The notes beneath the pieces are model-generated. The model did not search any database, had not been told where the DNA came from, and saw only the letters and a program-made list of their open reading frames with translations. Shown here piece by piece: positions 41,236 through 50,924 of a stretch of DNA of 64,000 nt. Each line of letters starts with the position of its first letter. Position 1 is the stretch's first letter. The stretch is from Gilliamella sp. WF3-4 (lineage in GTDB: Bacteria; Pseudomonadota; Gammaproteobacteria; Enterobacterales; Orbaceae), in NCBI RefSeq assembly GCF_001690275.1, contig NZ_LZGW01000007.1, positions 1 through 64,000 of the forward strand, read 5' to 3'. Position numbers and translations under genes: made by a program.

Positions 41236-41574
41236 AGGCTGACAATAGTTTATTTTAAGGTTTGTAGGGTTTAAGGTGTTTTAAGTTTTGTCAGTAACGT
41301 GTGTTATTAGTGAAAACCTATGAAGCGTTAATCTCTTAAACGTATCCCATAAAATCGAATAGAATAATGCGATTTCCCACAAAGCCAATTCTTAAAAGTC
41401 GTTACGCCATTTATTATCAATAATTAAACAAAAAACAAACAAAAAATTAACAAAAAGGTAGCAAAAAAAATTTTAGTGGTTATAATTTCGCTGTTTAAAA
41501 ACTAAACTAGACAGTGATATTACACGCAGAAAAAAATTAAAATAAAACAAAAATCACGAGATGGGTGAAATGTA

Positions 41575-43194
41575 ATGCAGTATTATTTTAGACACTGGAT
41601 GTCCTATATCTTAACTTTTGTAGCTAGTTCCAAAAATTGCTTTTATGCACGCAACTTAATTAAATTCACAAAACTGTCTTTTTCGTTAAAGAAAAAATTG
41701 CTACCGCCACGCTTCTTGTTGCCGTTGTTGCTATTATGTTCATTGGATGTGCAGGCATTATCCGCGCAAAGCACAAAAGTAATACAAGGTAGTGCGCCGT
41801 ATTTTACGTATGATGGTGGGCAAACGAAGATCTCAACCACCGAGGAATTATTAAGTATTAAGCTATCAGACGGTCAAATTATCACGCCACAAAAAAATAT
41901 GTCAAGTCCAACAAATCCCATTGAGTTACCGCAACTGGGTGATAGTTTTAGTGATATTGCTATGCTCGTTCCAGTGGACGTGAATTCAATAGCGCTAAAT
42001 GCATTACTCGGTCCGCCATATCATTATTGGGGCGATGATGATGGCGACGGTCAAGGCGCTAATGGGGCTAGCGCAACAGGGACTTTAACGGTTGATATCA
42101 CCGATAAAGATGATAATGCCGTGAATCGTAATACGGTATTAAATATATGTGATGCACCTTATAAAGTAGTATTAACAAGCAGTGACGGTAGCTTAAGTAC
42201 ACGTTATGGCATGCCCAATAATAGTACATTTGATAGTGGTAGTGCTGTTTACTATATCAAACCAAAGGGATCAACCCGCTGTCATGATGATGACATCAAA
42301 TACGTAAGGCCAAATTTATTGCATAATAATTTGGCACCAAAAGGTGCATTAGGCATTTTTGAGACTGTTGGTCATTCTTATCAGCTTGCGCTTTGGAGCC
42401 ACCCGTACACGGACAATGATAGAGGCGGATTTTTAGTCCAATCAACTAAGTTGGCTACATATGAACAAAATTTTCCGACAACAGGCGCTAATGGGCTGTA
42501 TTTTTATTTAGATATGGATGATGGCGTAAACCCAAGCGAATTAAGTTGGCCTTCGGTAAGTCAGGGGGGGATAACCGCTAGCATGACAGTAGAGCCGCCA
42601 AAACCATCAGCCGGTGACGGTTATCACTTTGAGCGTTTAGGCGGGGTAAAGGTCACCCTTACAGGTCCTACGGTAACGGCAGCTCAAAGACAATCTAGCA
42701 ATCCAGGGACAATAGCTAAGCCAACTTTACCGCAACTATTTGTACTAAAGGGTTATGATAAAAGTAATAATGTGGTAATCAAATATGGATTTGTGTTGAA
42801 GCAGTGGTTTGTTCATCGTGGTACAAAAAGGGCTTCCTATTCTGACTCATTAGCATGGTGTAATAGTTTGGGGTATCGTCAGCCAAAAATTAAGGATATA
42901 ACCAATGCCAAGTGCGGTTTAGATGACCGTTTTCCTTGTGTAAATGGCATCAATGGGACGGTGCCAACATCAAACTCTTGGTTTCGCCAACGTAGAATCG
43001 ATGCTGGCTTTAGTACGGAGTGGGGCGATGTTAGTTTTTACATTGGTTCTAGTTTTTTCAACGATAACTACGATTGGCATTGGACTAGTGACGTTTTCGA
43101 TAGAAGCAGCCATTTTGTGGTAAGTCCAGCGGAAGCTACTGTTTATTCCCACTGGGATGGCGACAATTGGTATTCCTTGTGCACTTATCCTTAG
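41575..43194 (+). CDS. DUF823-type adhesin/invasin-like surface protein
   Basis: A 539-residue protein. It starts with an unusually long, basic N-terminal extension before a hydrophobic signal core (LLPLLLLCSLDVQALS, about residues 48-63), reminiscent of the extended signal peptides of autotransporter-type proteins. The middle is beta-rich with a DDDGDGQG acidic stretch. The C-terminal domain (about 385-539) has KYGFVLKQWFVHRG, LAWCNSLGYRQPKIKD, CVNGINGTVP, DAGFSTEWGD, WHWTSD and a final CTYP, shared with the pseudogene at 1489-2186. It is probably exported and surface bound. No beta-barrel anchor is evident, so its attachment is unclear. Confidence 0.8.
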   Translation: MQYYFRHWMSYILTFVASSKNCFYARNLIKFTKLSFSLKKKLLPPRFLLPLLLLCSLDVQALSAQSTKVIQGSAPYFTYDGGQTKISTTEELLSIKLSDGQIITPQKNMSSPTNPIELPQLGDSFSDIAMLVPVDVNSIALNALLGPPYHYWGDDDGDGQGANGASATGTLTVDITDKDDNAVNRNTVLNICDAPYKVVLTSSDGSLSTRYGMPNNSTFDSGSAVYYIKPKGSTRCHDDDIKYVRPNLLHNNLAPKGALGIFETVGHSYQLALWSHPYTDNDRGGFLVQSTKLATYEQNFPTTGANGLYFYLDMDDGVNPSELSWPSVSQGGITASMTVEPPKPSAGDGYHFERLGGVKVTLTGPTVTAAQRQSSNPGTIAKPTLPQLFVLKGYDKSNNVVIKYGFVLKQWFVHRGTKRASYSDSLAWCNSLGYRQPKIKDITNAKCGLDDRFPCVNGINGTVPTSNSWFRQRRIDAGFSTEWGDVSFYIGSSFFNDNYDWHWTSDVFDRSSHFVVSPAEATVYSHWDGDNWYSLCTYP

Positions 43195-43260
43195 CGTTGG
43201 GTATTGATAAAAATTCTAAGTTTGCAAAAAGCAATATCAAATTCGATTAAGCAAAGTCAG

Positions 43261-43299
43261 TAAAGCGCCAAACGTTCTGTAGTCAGGTGGCGCTTTAGT
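43261..43299 (+). terminator. Hairpin downstream of the adhesin gene
   Basis: TAAAGCGCCA and TGGCGCTTTA are perfect inverted arms of ten bases around an 18-base loop, about 65 bases past the adhesin stop. The T run is weak, so this may be a terminator or a stability hairpin. Confidence 0.55.
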
Positions 43300-43429
43300 T
43301 AATTACCATCCCAGTTAAGCGCTTTTGTAGTAGCAAGTGTAGTAGCAAGAAAAGGGATTGTTAATCAAATGACGACCTGTCATATTATGGCTAAAAAATA
43401 ACGTTAAAAACCTCATATAAAAACTTCAA

Positions 43430-43487
43430 ATAAAAATCAAGAATAAAAACATTAATAAAATCAATAGGTTTTCTGACTGATTTTTGA
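43430..43487 (+). repeat. Dispersed intergenic repeat, copy 6
   Basis: AAAAATCAAGAATAAAAAC forms an imperfect left arm. The core TTAATAAAATCAATAGG and the right arm TTTTCTGACTGATTTTT follow. It lies between the adhesin and grxD. Confidence 0.65.
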
Positions 43488-43717
43488 TAATAAAACGTAT
43501 TAATCTTTTGTTAGCTTAAAAATTATTTTGCTATTTTTTACTAATGAGAAGTAAGTCTTAAAATGATACGATTAATCATAAACTGATGCTATTTATTGTT
43601 CTTTGTTTGTTTTAAAAATACGCATTAAACAATGGGGACTTAAGATAGCAGTGGGAACAATACTCATTGTACGTTAAAATAGCCAGTATTATTACGAAAA
43701 ATGATAAAGGAAATCGT

Positions 43718-44056
43718 ATGACCACTGAAATGACAACGCTCGATAAAATCAAAAAACAAATTGCCGATAATCCAATTATTCTCTATATGAAAGGTTCGCC
43801 AAAATTACCAAGTTGTGGCTTTTCGGCACAGGCGGTGCAGGTTTTATCACAATGTGGAGAGCCATTTGCCTATGTTGATATTTTGCAAAACCCAGATATT
43901 CGTGCCGAATTACCTAAATTTGCTAATTGGCCAACGTTCCCACAATTATGGGTTGAAGGCGAATTAGTCGGAGGGTGCGATATCTTACTAGAAATGTTTC
44001 AAGCTGGCGAGTTGCAAACACTTATTCAACAAACTGCCGAAAAACATAAACCTTAA
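43718..44056 (+). CDS. grxD: Monothiol glutaredoxin
   Basis: A 112-residue CGFS-type glutaredoxin. The active site is PSCGFSAQ (Cys near residue 33) and the glutathione-binding segments WPTFPQLWVEGELVGGCDI follow. It handles iron-sulfur cluster transfer with BolA-type partners. The ATG at 43718 has AAAGGA before it; an in-frame upstream start at 43667 lacks one. A terminator follows. Confidence 0.95.
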   Translation: MTTEMTTLDKIKKQIADNPIILYMKGSPKLPSCGFSAQAVQVLSQCGEPFAYVDILQNPDIRAELPKFANWPTFPQLWVEGELVGGCDILLEMFQAGELQTLIQQTAEKHKP

Positions 44057-44071
44057 TTTCTAAATAGCATT

Positions 44072-44098
44072 AAGCGTGCAGATTAAGCGCGCTTTTTT
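44072..44098 (+). terminator. Terminator of grxD
   Basis: AAGCGTGC-AGATTAA-GCGCGCTT with a T run at 44093-44098. One G-T wobble pair in the stem. Confidence 0.8.
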
Positions 44099-44141
44099 AT
44101 CGGTAATTTTTTGTTATTGTGTTGATGAATGCTTCGTGTTA

Positions 44142-44810
44142 CTAAGTATTTTCACAATCCATGATTGACGTTACTTCTCTATCATCTATAGCTGTTAAAG
44201 GCCATCCACCTAACGTTTTAAGTCGATTGACGATTTTGCAAAAGAGTATTGCAGTTTTTTGCGTATCGTATAGCGCACTATGAGCTTGTTTATGATCAAA
44301 TTCGATTTGTGCTACTTGACAAGCTTTGGCCAGTACGGTTTGCCCAAAAACTAAGCCACTTAGTGATGCCGTATCGAAGGTGGCAAATGGGTGGAATGGA
44401 TTACGTTTGATATTTGAGCGTTCAGCGGCAGCCATTAAAAAACTGTGATCAAAGTGTGCGTTGTGTGCCACAATGACTGCGCGGGTACATTCGTTATTTT
44501 TTATGCCGGCTCTAACCATTTTGAATATTTCGTCTAAAGCGTGTTTTTCATCTACCGCTGAGCGTAAAGGGTTAGTCGGATCGATTCCGTTAAAAGCCAG
44601 TGCTGTTGGCTCTAAAATCGCGTCGCTAAATGGATTAACATTAAATTGCAAGGATTGATCTGGCTCTAGCCAGCCGTCGGGTGTCATTTTTAAAGTAATA
44701 GCGGCAATTTCTAAAATAGCATTGAGTTTTGGATCAAACCCTGATGTTTCTATATCAATAACAACAGGATAAAACCCACGAAAGCGTTCACATAATTTGG
44801 CGTTTGGCAC
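44142..44810 (-). CDS. rnt: Ribonuclease T
   Basis: A 222-residue DEDDh exonuclease that trims tRNA and other stable RNA 3' ends. Catalytic motifs are [10 protein letters not shown] (Asp and Glu), [12 protein letters not shown] (Asp) and [12 protein letters not shown] (His and Asp). The N-terminal [13 protein letters not shown] is that of RNase T. The start is GTG at 44810, with only a weak ribosome site (AAGATAG). Confidence 0.94.
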   Translation of the reverse strand: MPNAKLCERFRGFYPVVIDIETSGFDPKLNAILEIAAITLKMTPDGWLEPDQSLQFNVNPFSDAILEPTALAFNGIDPTNPLRSAVDEKHALDEIFKMVRAGIKNNECTRAVIVAHNAHFDHSFLMAAAERSNIKRNPFHPFATFDTASLSGLVFGQTVLAKACQVAQIEFDHKQAHSALYDTQKTAILFCKIVNRLKTLGGWPLTAIDDREVTSIMDCENT

Positions 44811-45045
44811 GTTAATCTATCTTAATTTGTCAAAAAAAGACTATTATGACAGCTTTTGATTATTTCGCCTAGCATTGGCATTGAGATTTGCTATTGAATA
44901 GTTAATTTTAATGCGCTTTTATTGTGGCAAGGATTGTAGCCATTTTGGCAAAATAGAGATTAAAACGAACAAGAAGATGCGCTGATTGATTAAAGTGATT
45001 ATAATCAATCATCATCATATAAATGATCTTAAAACCGAGTGAATT

Positions 45046-45804
45046 ATGCACAACTTTGAATTAGAAAAGATAATTAATAATGAACTACAAATTACCCGTT
45101 ATCGTGATTATGCACCAAATGGATTGCAAGTGCAGGGGCGCGAACAGGTGCATAAGATTGTGACTGGCGTGACCGCGTGTCAGTTATTATTGGATAAAGC
45201 GGTTGAATTACAAGCCGATGCTATACTTGTGCACCATGGCTATTTTTGGAAAAGTGAACCACAAACCATTACAGGTATTAAATATAAACGGCTTAAAACA
45301 CTATTAACGCATGATATTAATTTATACAGTTATCACTTGCCATTAGATGGACACTCCATTTTTGGTAATAATATTGAGTTAGCTAATTTGTTGGGGATTG
45401 CGGTCGATAAGCCTAATGATATCGCTGATCTGCTTTTTACTGGCACGTTAAACATGCCACTGACGGCGCTACAATTTAAACAACACCTAGAGCAAGTGTT
45501 ACACAATAATCAGCGACAAGTGTTATTTTGTGGTGATAATGCACCAGCAGTGATTAATCGTATTGCGTGGTGTAGTGGTGGAGGGCAAGATTATATTGAG
45601 CAGGCAGCGCAAAATGGCGTGGATGCTTTTTTTACTGGCGAAGTTTCGGAACGCACTATTCATATTGCGCGCGAGTACGGCATTAATTTTTATGCTGCTG
45701 GGCATCACGCTACCGAGCGTTACGGCATTAAAAAATTAGGCGAATGGTTAGCTAATAATCATGGTGTTGAAGTTATTTTTATTGATATTGATAATCCGGC
45801 GTAA
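45046..45804 (+). CDS. ybgI: Nif3/YbgI-family metal-binding protein
   Basis: A 252-residue NIF3-family protein. Metal-ligand motifs are LVHHGYFW, YSYHLPLDGH and, near the end, FYAAGHHATERYG. It forms ring-like hexamers with a dimetal site in characterised homologues, and its function is unsettled (GTP cyclohydrolase 1 type 2-like by name only). It is alone on the plus strand, 97 bases before dapA. Confidence 0.92.
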   Translation: MHNFELEKIINNELQITRYRDYAPNGLQVQGREQVHKIVTGVTACQLLLDKAVELQADAILVHHGYFWKSEPQTITGIKYKRLKTLLTHDINLYSYHLPLDGHSIFGNNIELANLLGIAVDKPNDIADLLFTGTLNMPLTALQFKQHLEQVLHNNQRQVLFCGDNAPAVINRIAWCSGGGQDYIEQAAQNGVDAFFTGEVSERTIHIAREYGINFYAAGHHATERYGIKKLGEWLANNHGVEVIFIDIDNPA

Positions 45805-45900
45805 CAAAAGTTGAATTTACTTTAGAAATATCGCATACTTGTTCGCAGATTTTTTATTCTTTACGTTGTGTTATAAACCAATAATATGAGAGGTCATTTT

Positions 45901-46779
45901 ATGTTTACAGGAAGTTTGGTCGCACTTGTTACTCCGATGGATACCAAAGGAAATGTTGATCATGTAAGCTTAAAAAAATTGGTTGAATATCATATTGCTA
46001 ATGGGACATCGGCTATTGTTTCGGTTGGAACAACAGGCGAATCAGCAACACTTGATCATCACGAGCATATTGATGTTATTAAACGAACCATTGATTATGC
46101 TGACGGTCGTATAGCCATTATTGCGGGCACAGGGGCTAATGCAACTAAAGAGGCTATTGAATTAACTCATCGGGTTGAAAATATTGGTGTTGTAGGTTGT
46201 TTAACGGTTGCACCTTATTATAACAAACCTACTCAAGAAGGTATGTATCAGCATTTTAAAGCCATTGCCGAAAGCACCGCTCTGCCTCAGATTTTATATA
46301 ATGTGCCAGGTCGCACCAGTAGTGATATTAAACCTGAAACGGTTGGACGCTTGGCTAAAATCAAAAATATTGTTGCATTAAAAGATGCAACAGGCGATCT
46401 TTCTAGAGTCTATCCTACTCGTAAATTGGTTGGACCTGACTTTAAGTTACTTAGTGGTGATGATTCAACATTTTTGGATTTTATGATTTTAGGTGGTGAT
46501 GGTGTTATTTCCGTTACCGCTAATGTTGCAGCTAAAGCTGTTGCAACTGTATGTCAACTTGCTGCCAATAACCAAATTCAAGAAGCCCGAACTTTAAATG
46601 ATACCTTAATGGCTTTACATCATAATTTATTTATCGAACCGAACCCAACTCCAGTCAAATGGGCTTGTGCAAAATTAGGTTTAATGCAAGATGCAACAAT
46701 TCGATTGCCAATGGTATCACTCAGTGCATCATCGATCCCCGCAGTTGAGCAAGCGTTAAAAGAAGCAAATTTACTCTAA
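45901..46779 (+). CDS. dapA: 4-Hydroxy-tetrahydrodipicolinate synthase
   Basis: A 292-residue TIM-barrel enzyme that joins pyruvate and aspartate semialdehyde in lysine and peptidoglycan synthesis. [12 protein letters not shown], the tyrosine in [10 protein letters not shown] and the Schiff-base lysine in [13 protein letters not shown] are present. The ATG at 45901 is preceded by AGAGG; length then equals E. coli DapA. It is followed by bamC after 39 bases, the usual gammaproteobacterial pair. Confidence 0.96.
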   Translation: MFTGSLVALVTPMDTKGNVDHVSLKKLVEYHIANGTSAIVSVGTTGESATLDHHEHIDVIKRTIDYADGRIAIIAGTGANATKEAIELTHRVENIGVVGCLTVAPYYNKPTQEGMYQHFKAIAESTALPQILYNVPGRTSSDIKPETVGRLAKIKNIVALKDATGDLSRVYPTRKLVGPDFKLLSGDDSTFLDFMILGGDGVISVTANVAAKAVATVCQLAANNQIQEARTLNDTLMALHHNLFIEPNPTPVKWACAKLGLMQDATIRLPMVSLSASSIPAVEQALKEANLL

Positions 46780-46818
46780 TTAGTGTTGTATAACCTTTAT
46801 TTTAAAAAGTAGATATCT

Positions 46819-47571
46819 ATGTTAAATCACACATTGAACAGAACTTTATTTAAAAACAAAGCCATTAAAAAAGTGGCTGTTTTAACCATTATGACTTCTT
46901 TATTTCTTGTTGGCTGTGGGAGCAATCAAAACTATAAGCGTGAAGTCGATGGAAATGAAGATTACCTTAAAGCGCCTACATTAAAACCGCTAATTATTCC
47001 TGATGGCATTTCTGTGCCAGCTGAAAGTGGTGAATTTTATGTTAATAATGCTGAACTTAGCGGTGATTTAGGCAAACGAGTGGATATCCGCCCACCCATT
47101 TTACCGATTCCGACTATTCAAGAAGCCTTTGCAATTTATAATAACGGCGCGGTGACGTTTAACGTGCCATTAAGTTATAACGTGTGGGAGCGTATCCCGA
47201 ATAGTTTAAGCAAAAGAAATATCTCCATTGTTAGTCAAGATCATAATACGCTAAAAACTGGCAAAGCATTTATGGTACGTGCAGATGAAGATCAAACCGT
47301 TGAAGCGGCTTATTCATTCAAACGACAATTAGTGGGTGATACCGAAACGATAGTGATTTCAACGCTTTCGCTAACGCGTGGGGCTGATGATTTAACTTCG
47401 CAGCCTATTGAAGTACAGCGTTATGTTGTTGGCTTATTTAATGGCATAATGGATGATGTTGCACCAGATTCATTGCGCGTTGTACCACCAAAAGCGCAAA
47501 GTGATGATGCTGCGAAAGACAAGACCGAGGGCAAGAAACCCGCAACAGCCGTGAGTGGTGAAAATCAATAA
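46819..47571 (+). CDS. bamC: Outer-membrane assembly lipoprotein BamC (short form)
   Basis: A 250-residue lipoprotein with a lipobox FLVGCGSN (Cys near residue 33). The N-terminal unstructured region DYLKAPTLKPLIIPDGI, which contacts BamD in E. coli, is well kept, and one helix-grip domain follows (NVPLSYNVWERIPNSLSK through VVGLFNGIMDD). E. coli BamC has about 344 residues with two such domains; here the second is missing and the chain ends in a low-complexity tail. It looks like a natural short form rather than a broken gene, since the stop is followed by a terminator. Confidence 0.9.
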   Translation: MLNHTLNRTLFKNKAIKKVAVLTIMTSLFLVGCGSNQNYKREVDGNEDYLKAPTLKPLIIPDGISVPAESGEFYVNNAELSGDLGKRVDIRPPILPIPTIQEAFAIYNNGAVTFNVPLSYNVWERIPNSLSKRNISIVSQDHNTLKTGKAFMVRADEDQTVEAAYSFKRQLVGDTETIVISTLSLTRGADDLTSQPIEVQRYVVGLFNGIMDDVAPDSLRVVPPKAQSDDAAKDKTEGKKPATAVSGENQ

Positions 47572-47583
47572 TAAGTTTGGAAT

Positions 47584-47606
47584 TTAAGGAGCGAATAGCT
47601 CCTTAA
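47584..47606 (+). terminator. Terminator of dapA-bamC
   Basis: TTAAGGAGC-GAATA-GCTCCTTAA, a perfect nine-base stem, followed by TTCTTTATT. It lies 12 bases past the bamC stop. Confidence 0.75.
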
Positions 47607-47640
47607 TTCTTTATTGGCAATTTGATATAAGGTTATAAGC

Positions 47641-48351
47641 ATGAAAAAGTTGGCTGAGCTTTATCGTGGTAAAGCAAAAACGGTATATACAACCGAAAAC
47701 CCTGATTTATTAATCCTTGAGTTTCGCAATGATACATCGGCATTTGATGGTTTACGTATTGAACAGTTAGAACGTAAAGGAATGGTTAATAATAAATTTA
47801 ACTATTTTATTATGACTCAATTGCGTGAAGCAGGTATTCCAACCCAAGTTGAAGCTTTACTATCAGATAATGAAGTGTTAGTTAAAAAGCTACAAATGGT
47901 ACCTGTGGAATGCGTGGTGCGTAATCGTGCAGCGGGATCTTTAGTTAAACGTTTAGGTGTTGAGGAAGGCAAAGTTTTAAATCCTCCTACATTTGAATTA
48001 TTTCTCAAAAACGATGCATTGCATGATCCAATGGTAAATGAATCGCATTGCAAAGCCTTTGGCTGGGCTAGTGAAGATCAATTAGTTAAAATGAAAGAGC
48101 TCAGTTTTAAAATTAACACAATTTTAACTGATTTATTTGATAAAGCGGGGCTAATATTGGTTGATTACAAACTTGAGTTTGGCTTATTTAACAATGAAAT
48201 TACCTTAGGTGACGAGTTTTCACCCGATGGTTGTCGTTTATGGAAAAAAGATACACTAAAAAAAATGGATAAAGATCGCTTTCGACAAGGTTTAGGTGGC
48301 GTAATTGAAGCCTATGAAGAAGTGGCAAAACGTATAGGTGTTCCTTTGTAA
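47641..48351 (+). CDS. purC: SAICAR synthase
   Basis: A 236-residue purine-pathway ligase (phosphoribosylaminoimidazole-succinocarboxamide synthase). Signatures are [28 protein letters not shown] and [20 protein letters not shown]. Its stop overlaps the start of the next gene by one base (TAATG). Confidence 0.96.
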   Translation: MKKLAELYRGKAKTVYTTENPDLLILEFRNDTSAFDGLRIEQLERKGMVNNKFNYFIMTQLREAGIPTQVEALLSDNEVLVKKLQMVPVECVVRNRAAGSLVKRLGVEEGKVLNPPTFELFLKNDALHDPMVNESHCKAFGWASEDQLVKMKELSFKINTILTDLFDKAGLILVDYKLEFGLFNNEITLGDEFSPDGCRLWKKDTLKKMDKDRFRQGLGGVIEAYEEVAKRIGVPL

Positions 48352-48806
48352 TGTTTGCGCAGTTTGATATTTCTTTTTTTCTTCTTTTAGGGTTAGCCGC
48401 ACTGTGTTATTTAACACATAATAACACAGTGACATTTGCAGTACTATTATTGTTATTATTTAAGCTAACGCCATTAGCTGTTTACTTTCCATTTTTAAAT
48501 CAATATGGTTTAACTATCGGTATTGTTATTTTAACGGCAGCTATGATGGTGCCATTGGCGGATGGATCATTAAAGATTGGCGATCTTGCCAAATCGTTTA
48601 CCTCTTGGCAATCTTTATTGGCAATCTTTGTGGGTATTTTGGTATCGTGGCTTGGTACTCGTGGTGTATCGCTAATGGGAGCACACCCAACCATTATTAA
48701 TGGCTTAATTATTGGCACATTAGTTGGTGTGGCTTTTTTCAAAGGCATTCCTGTTGGTCCGTTGATTGCGGCTGGTTTGTTGTCGTTATTGATTGGAAAA
48801 AGTTAG
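48351..48806 (+). CDS. DUF441-family membrane protein, YeaL-like
   Basis: A 151-residue protein with four or more hydrophobic segments and the family pattern FPFLNQYGLTIGIVILTAA, LGTRGVSLMGAHPTIINGLIIG (in part) and GPLIAAGLLSLL. Function unknown. It overlaps purC by one base and sits three bases ahead of tmcA, so all three are probably co-transcribed. Confidence 0.88.
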   Translation: MFAQFDISFFLLLGLAALCYLTHNNTVTFAVLLLLLFKLTPLAVYFPFLNQYGLTIGIVILTAAMMVPLADGSLKIGDLAKSFTSWQSLLAIFVGILVSWLGTRGVSLMGAHPTIINGLIIGTLVGVAFFKGIPVGPLIAAGLLSLLIGKS

Positions 48807-48809
48807 TCT

Positions 48810-50825
48810 ATGTACAACGCCAACAGCACAAGAACGCTATGGGTGCTACAGGGTGAAGCTAGGCAATTATTTGCACAACTTAGTCATATTATCGGTAATT
48901 ATGCTGGAGATTGGCTAACGATCACCTCGCAGGCTAATTGCCCAAATGAATTTGTTTTTAATATGCTTCCCCCTAACCAAACAAAAAAGTTATTAGGGCG
49001 CCAGTTTCGACATGCTATATTTGATGCAACAGCAGGATTCAATCTTGATGCCTTTGCTATGCTGGTTGGCACACTCGTTAAAGGTAGTATGCTAATTTTG
49101 TTATTACCTAACGACTTTTCCCGTTGGCATGATCAGGACAGCTTGCGCTGGAACGAAAATCCAACCGCTATCACTGTGCCTAATTTTATTGCACATTTAA
49201 TGCAGACCTTGGCGGAATGTGGTTTATCTTCTAATTGCAGATATTTTCCCCAACCCGCGACATTCTCGATTCCATCTTTACCCGTTATTACCGAAAATTA
49301 TTGCGATTTAACCGAACAACAAAACACATTAAAGCAATTGTTAAACAGCAATAAGCCTATTAGTGTTGTAGTTGCCAAACGTGGGCGAGGAAAATCAGCA
49401 TTAGCTGGGCAGTTTAGCCACTATCGGCGTTGCATTGTTACTGCACCCAATAAATCAGCATTAACTACCTTTTTTACTTTTGCTAAGCCGAATACCCCCT
49501 TTTTTGCTCCTGATGAATTAATTGCATGTTCTCATAATAATTTTGCGGATTATTTGATTATTGATGAAGCAGCAATGATCCCTTTGCCAATGCTAAAAAA
49601 ATTGCTACAACAGGCAATTGCCAATAATAGCCGAGTGTTATTAACTACTACAGCTGAAGGTTATGAAGGTACTGGGCAGGGCTTTTTGTTGAAATTGTTG
49701 TTAGACAATTCATGTCAATATTTCTACCTACACACACCTATTCGTTGGCATGCGGGTGATAAGTTGGAGCAATTTAGTGATCGGTTGTTGCTAAATGGTT
49801 TATTAGAGCAAAAAGCTGGCTCCGAGCTCAATGTGTTATTAGCACAATATTCAAAGATTGAACGCAATGATATTAATGCATTAAGATCTATCTTTTATTT
49901 ATTAAAAATCGCGCATTATCAAACCACATTAACGGATTTAAGGCGCTTGTTTGACGCACAAAACTTGTCGGTTTGGCAGGCGACAATTTGCAATGAGCAA
50001 GTTGCTGCAGCGCTCACCGTTGATGAAGGTAACTTGCCCGACAGCCTGATCGATGAAGTGTGGAAAGGAACTCGTCGACCTAAAGGCAATTTAGTTGCGC
50101 AATCGCTTGTTGCACATGCGGGAGAACGGCTGGCAGCTAAACTGCGTTCGGTTAGAATTAACCGCATTGCGGTGCTAAGCACCTATCGGCGCAAACATAT
50201 TGCCAGCCAACTTATACAAACCCTATTTGATCATGCTAAAACACAGCATAATGATTTTTTGTCAGTCAGTTTTGCTTATAGCCCGACTAATTATCAATTT
50301 TGGACTGCTTGTGGATTTGTTTTGGTTCACGTTAGTAGCCATAAACAGGCAAGTAGTGGCAGTTATTCTGTTATGGCGCTTAAACCACTAACTGAATCTG
50401 GGTTGCATTTAACCGCTAAGCTAGAGCAAAAACTACAGCGCAACGCATACTGGCTTAAAGATATCATCGATTTGCCTTTCAGCGAGATGATCACAAAAGA
50501 CAGTAACGCCATGCTTTCACAAGATTTAGATGGGCAAGATTTAGATGAACTGGCTGGATTTGCTTACTATCACCGACCGTTTGAAGCGACTTATGCGGCG
50601 CTGTGCCGATTGAATCACTATAATCAAACCCACCAGCAACCATTATCAATGCAGATATTGTCAGCATTGATAAAAAACAAAAATAATCAACCATTGATCG
50701 TGAATTTATATCAACTTGCGGGTAAATCAGCGTTAATGCAGGCCATTAAGCACGAGGTCAAAACATGGTTGGTAAGGCAAGGCGATAATGTGATTTTTAA
50801 CAAAATACCCAATAAAGTTAGCTGA
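48810..50825 (+). CDS. tmcA: tRNA(Met) cytidine acetyltransferase
   Basis: A 671-residue enzyme that makes N4-acetylcytidine at position 34 of elongator tRNA(Met). The ATPase part has Walker A VAKRGRGKSALAGQ (near residue 195) and a DEAA-type Walker B YLIIDEAAMIPLP. The GNAT acetyltransferase part follows, with RINRIAVLSTYRRKHIASQL near residue 455. Length matches the family. Confidence 0.94.
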   Translation: MYNANSTRTLWVLQGEARQLFAQLSHIIGNYAGDWLTITSQANCPNEFVFNMLPPNQTKKLLGRQFRHAIFDATAGFNLDAFAMLVGTLVKGSMLILLLPNDFSRWHDQDSLRWNENPTAITVPNFIAHLMQTLAECGLSSNCRYFPQPATFSIPSLPVITENYCDLTEQQNTLKQLLNSNKPISVVVAKRGRGKSALAGQFSHYRRCIVTAPNKSALTTFFTFAKPNTPFFAPDELIACSHNNFADYLIIDEAAMIPLPMLKKLLQQAIANNSRVLLTTTAEGYEGTGQGFLLKLLLDNSCQYFYLHTPIRWHAGDKLEQFSDRLLLNGLLEQKAGSELNVLLAQYSKIERNDINALRSIFYLLKIAHYQTTLTDLRRLFDAQNLSVWQATICNEQVAAALTVDEGNLPDSLIDEVWKGTRRPKGNLVAQSLVAHAGERLAAKLRSVRINRIAVLSTYRRKHIASQLIQTLFDHAKTQHNDFLSVSFAYSPTNYQFWTACGFVLVHVSSHKQASSGSYSVMALKPLTESGLHLTAKLEQKLQRNAYWLKDIIDLPFSEMITKDSNAMLSQDLDGQDLDELAGFAYYHRPFEATYAALCRLNHYNQTHQQPLSMQILSALIKNKNNQPLIVNLYQLAGKSALMQAIKHEVKTWLVRQGDNVIFNKIPNKVS

Positions 50826-50866
50826 TCATTATTGCAGACCCCTATGGGGTATGTTTACAATGATCA
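50823..50866 (+). other. Nested palindrome downstream of tmcA
   Basis: Outer arms TGATCATT (50823-50830) and AATGATCA (50859-50866) are perfect. Between them ACCCC-TAT-GGGGT (50838-50850) forms a second stem. There is no T run, so it may be a 3' stability element or a protein site rather than a simple terminator. Confidence 0.45.
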
Positions 50867-50924
50867 TCATGTTTCAATTTAGTTTGTTTTAACTCAATTC
50901 GTTTTTATTAAAAAGGAATCGAAT

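Larger units (their letters stand above)
40594..41574. other. Long intergenic region with repeats and an adhesin 5' relic
   Basis: About 980 AT-rich bases. It holds two copies of the dispersed repeat about 500 bases apart and, at 41049, a decayed copy of the start of the adhesin gene. Parts of the two halves align (for example TACGCCAT followed by runs of A-rich sequence near 40910 and 41400), which suggests an old direct duplication of about 500 bases. Confidence 0.5.
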
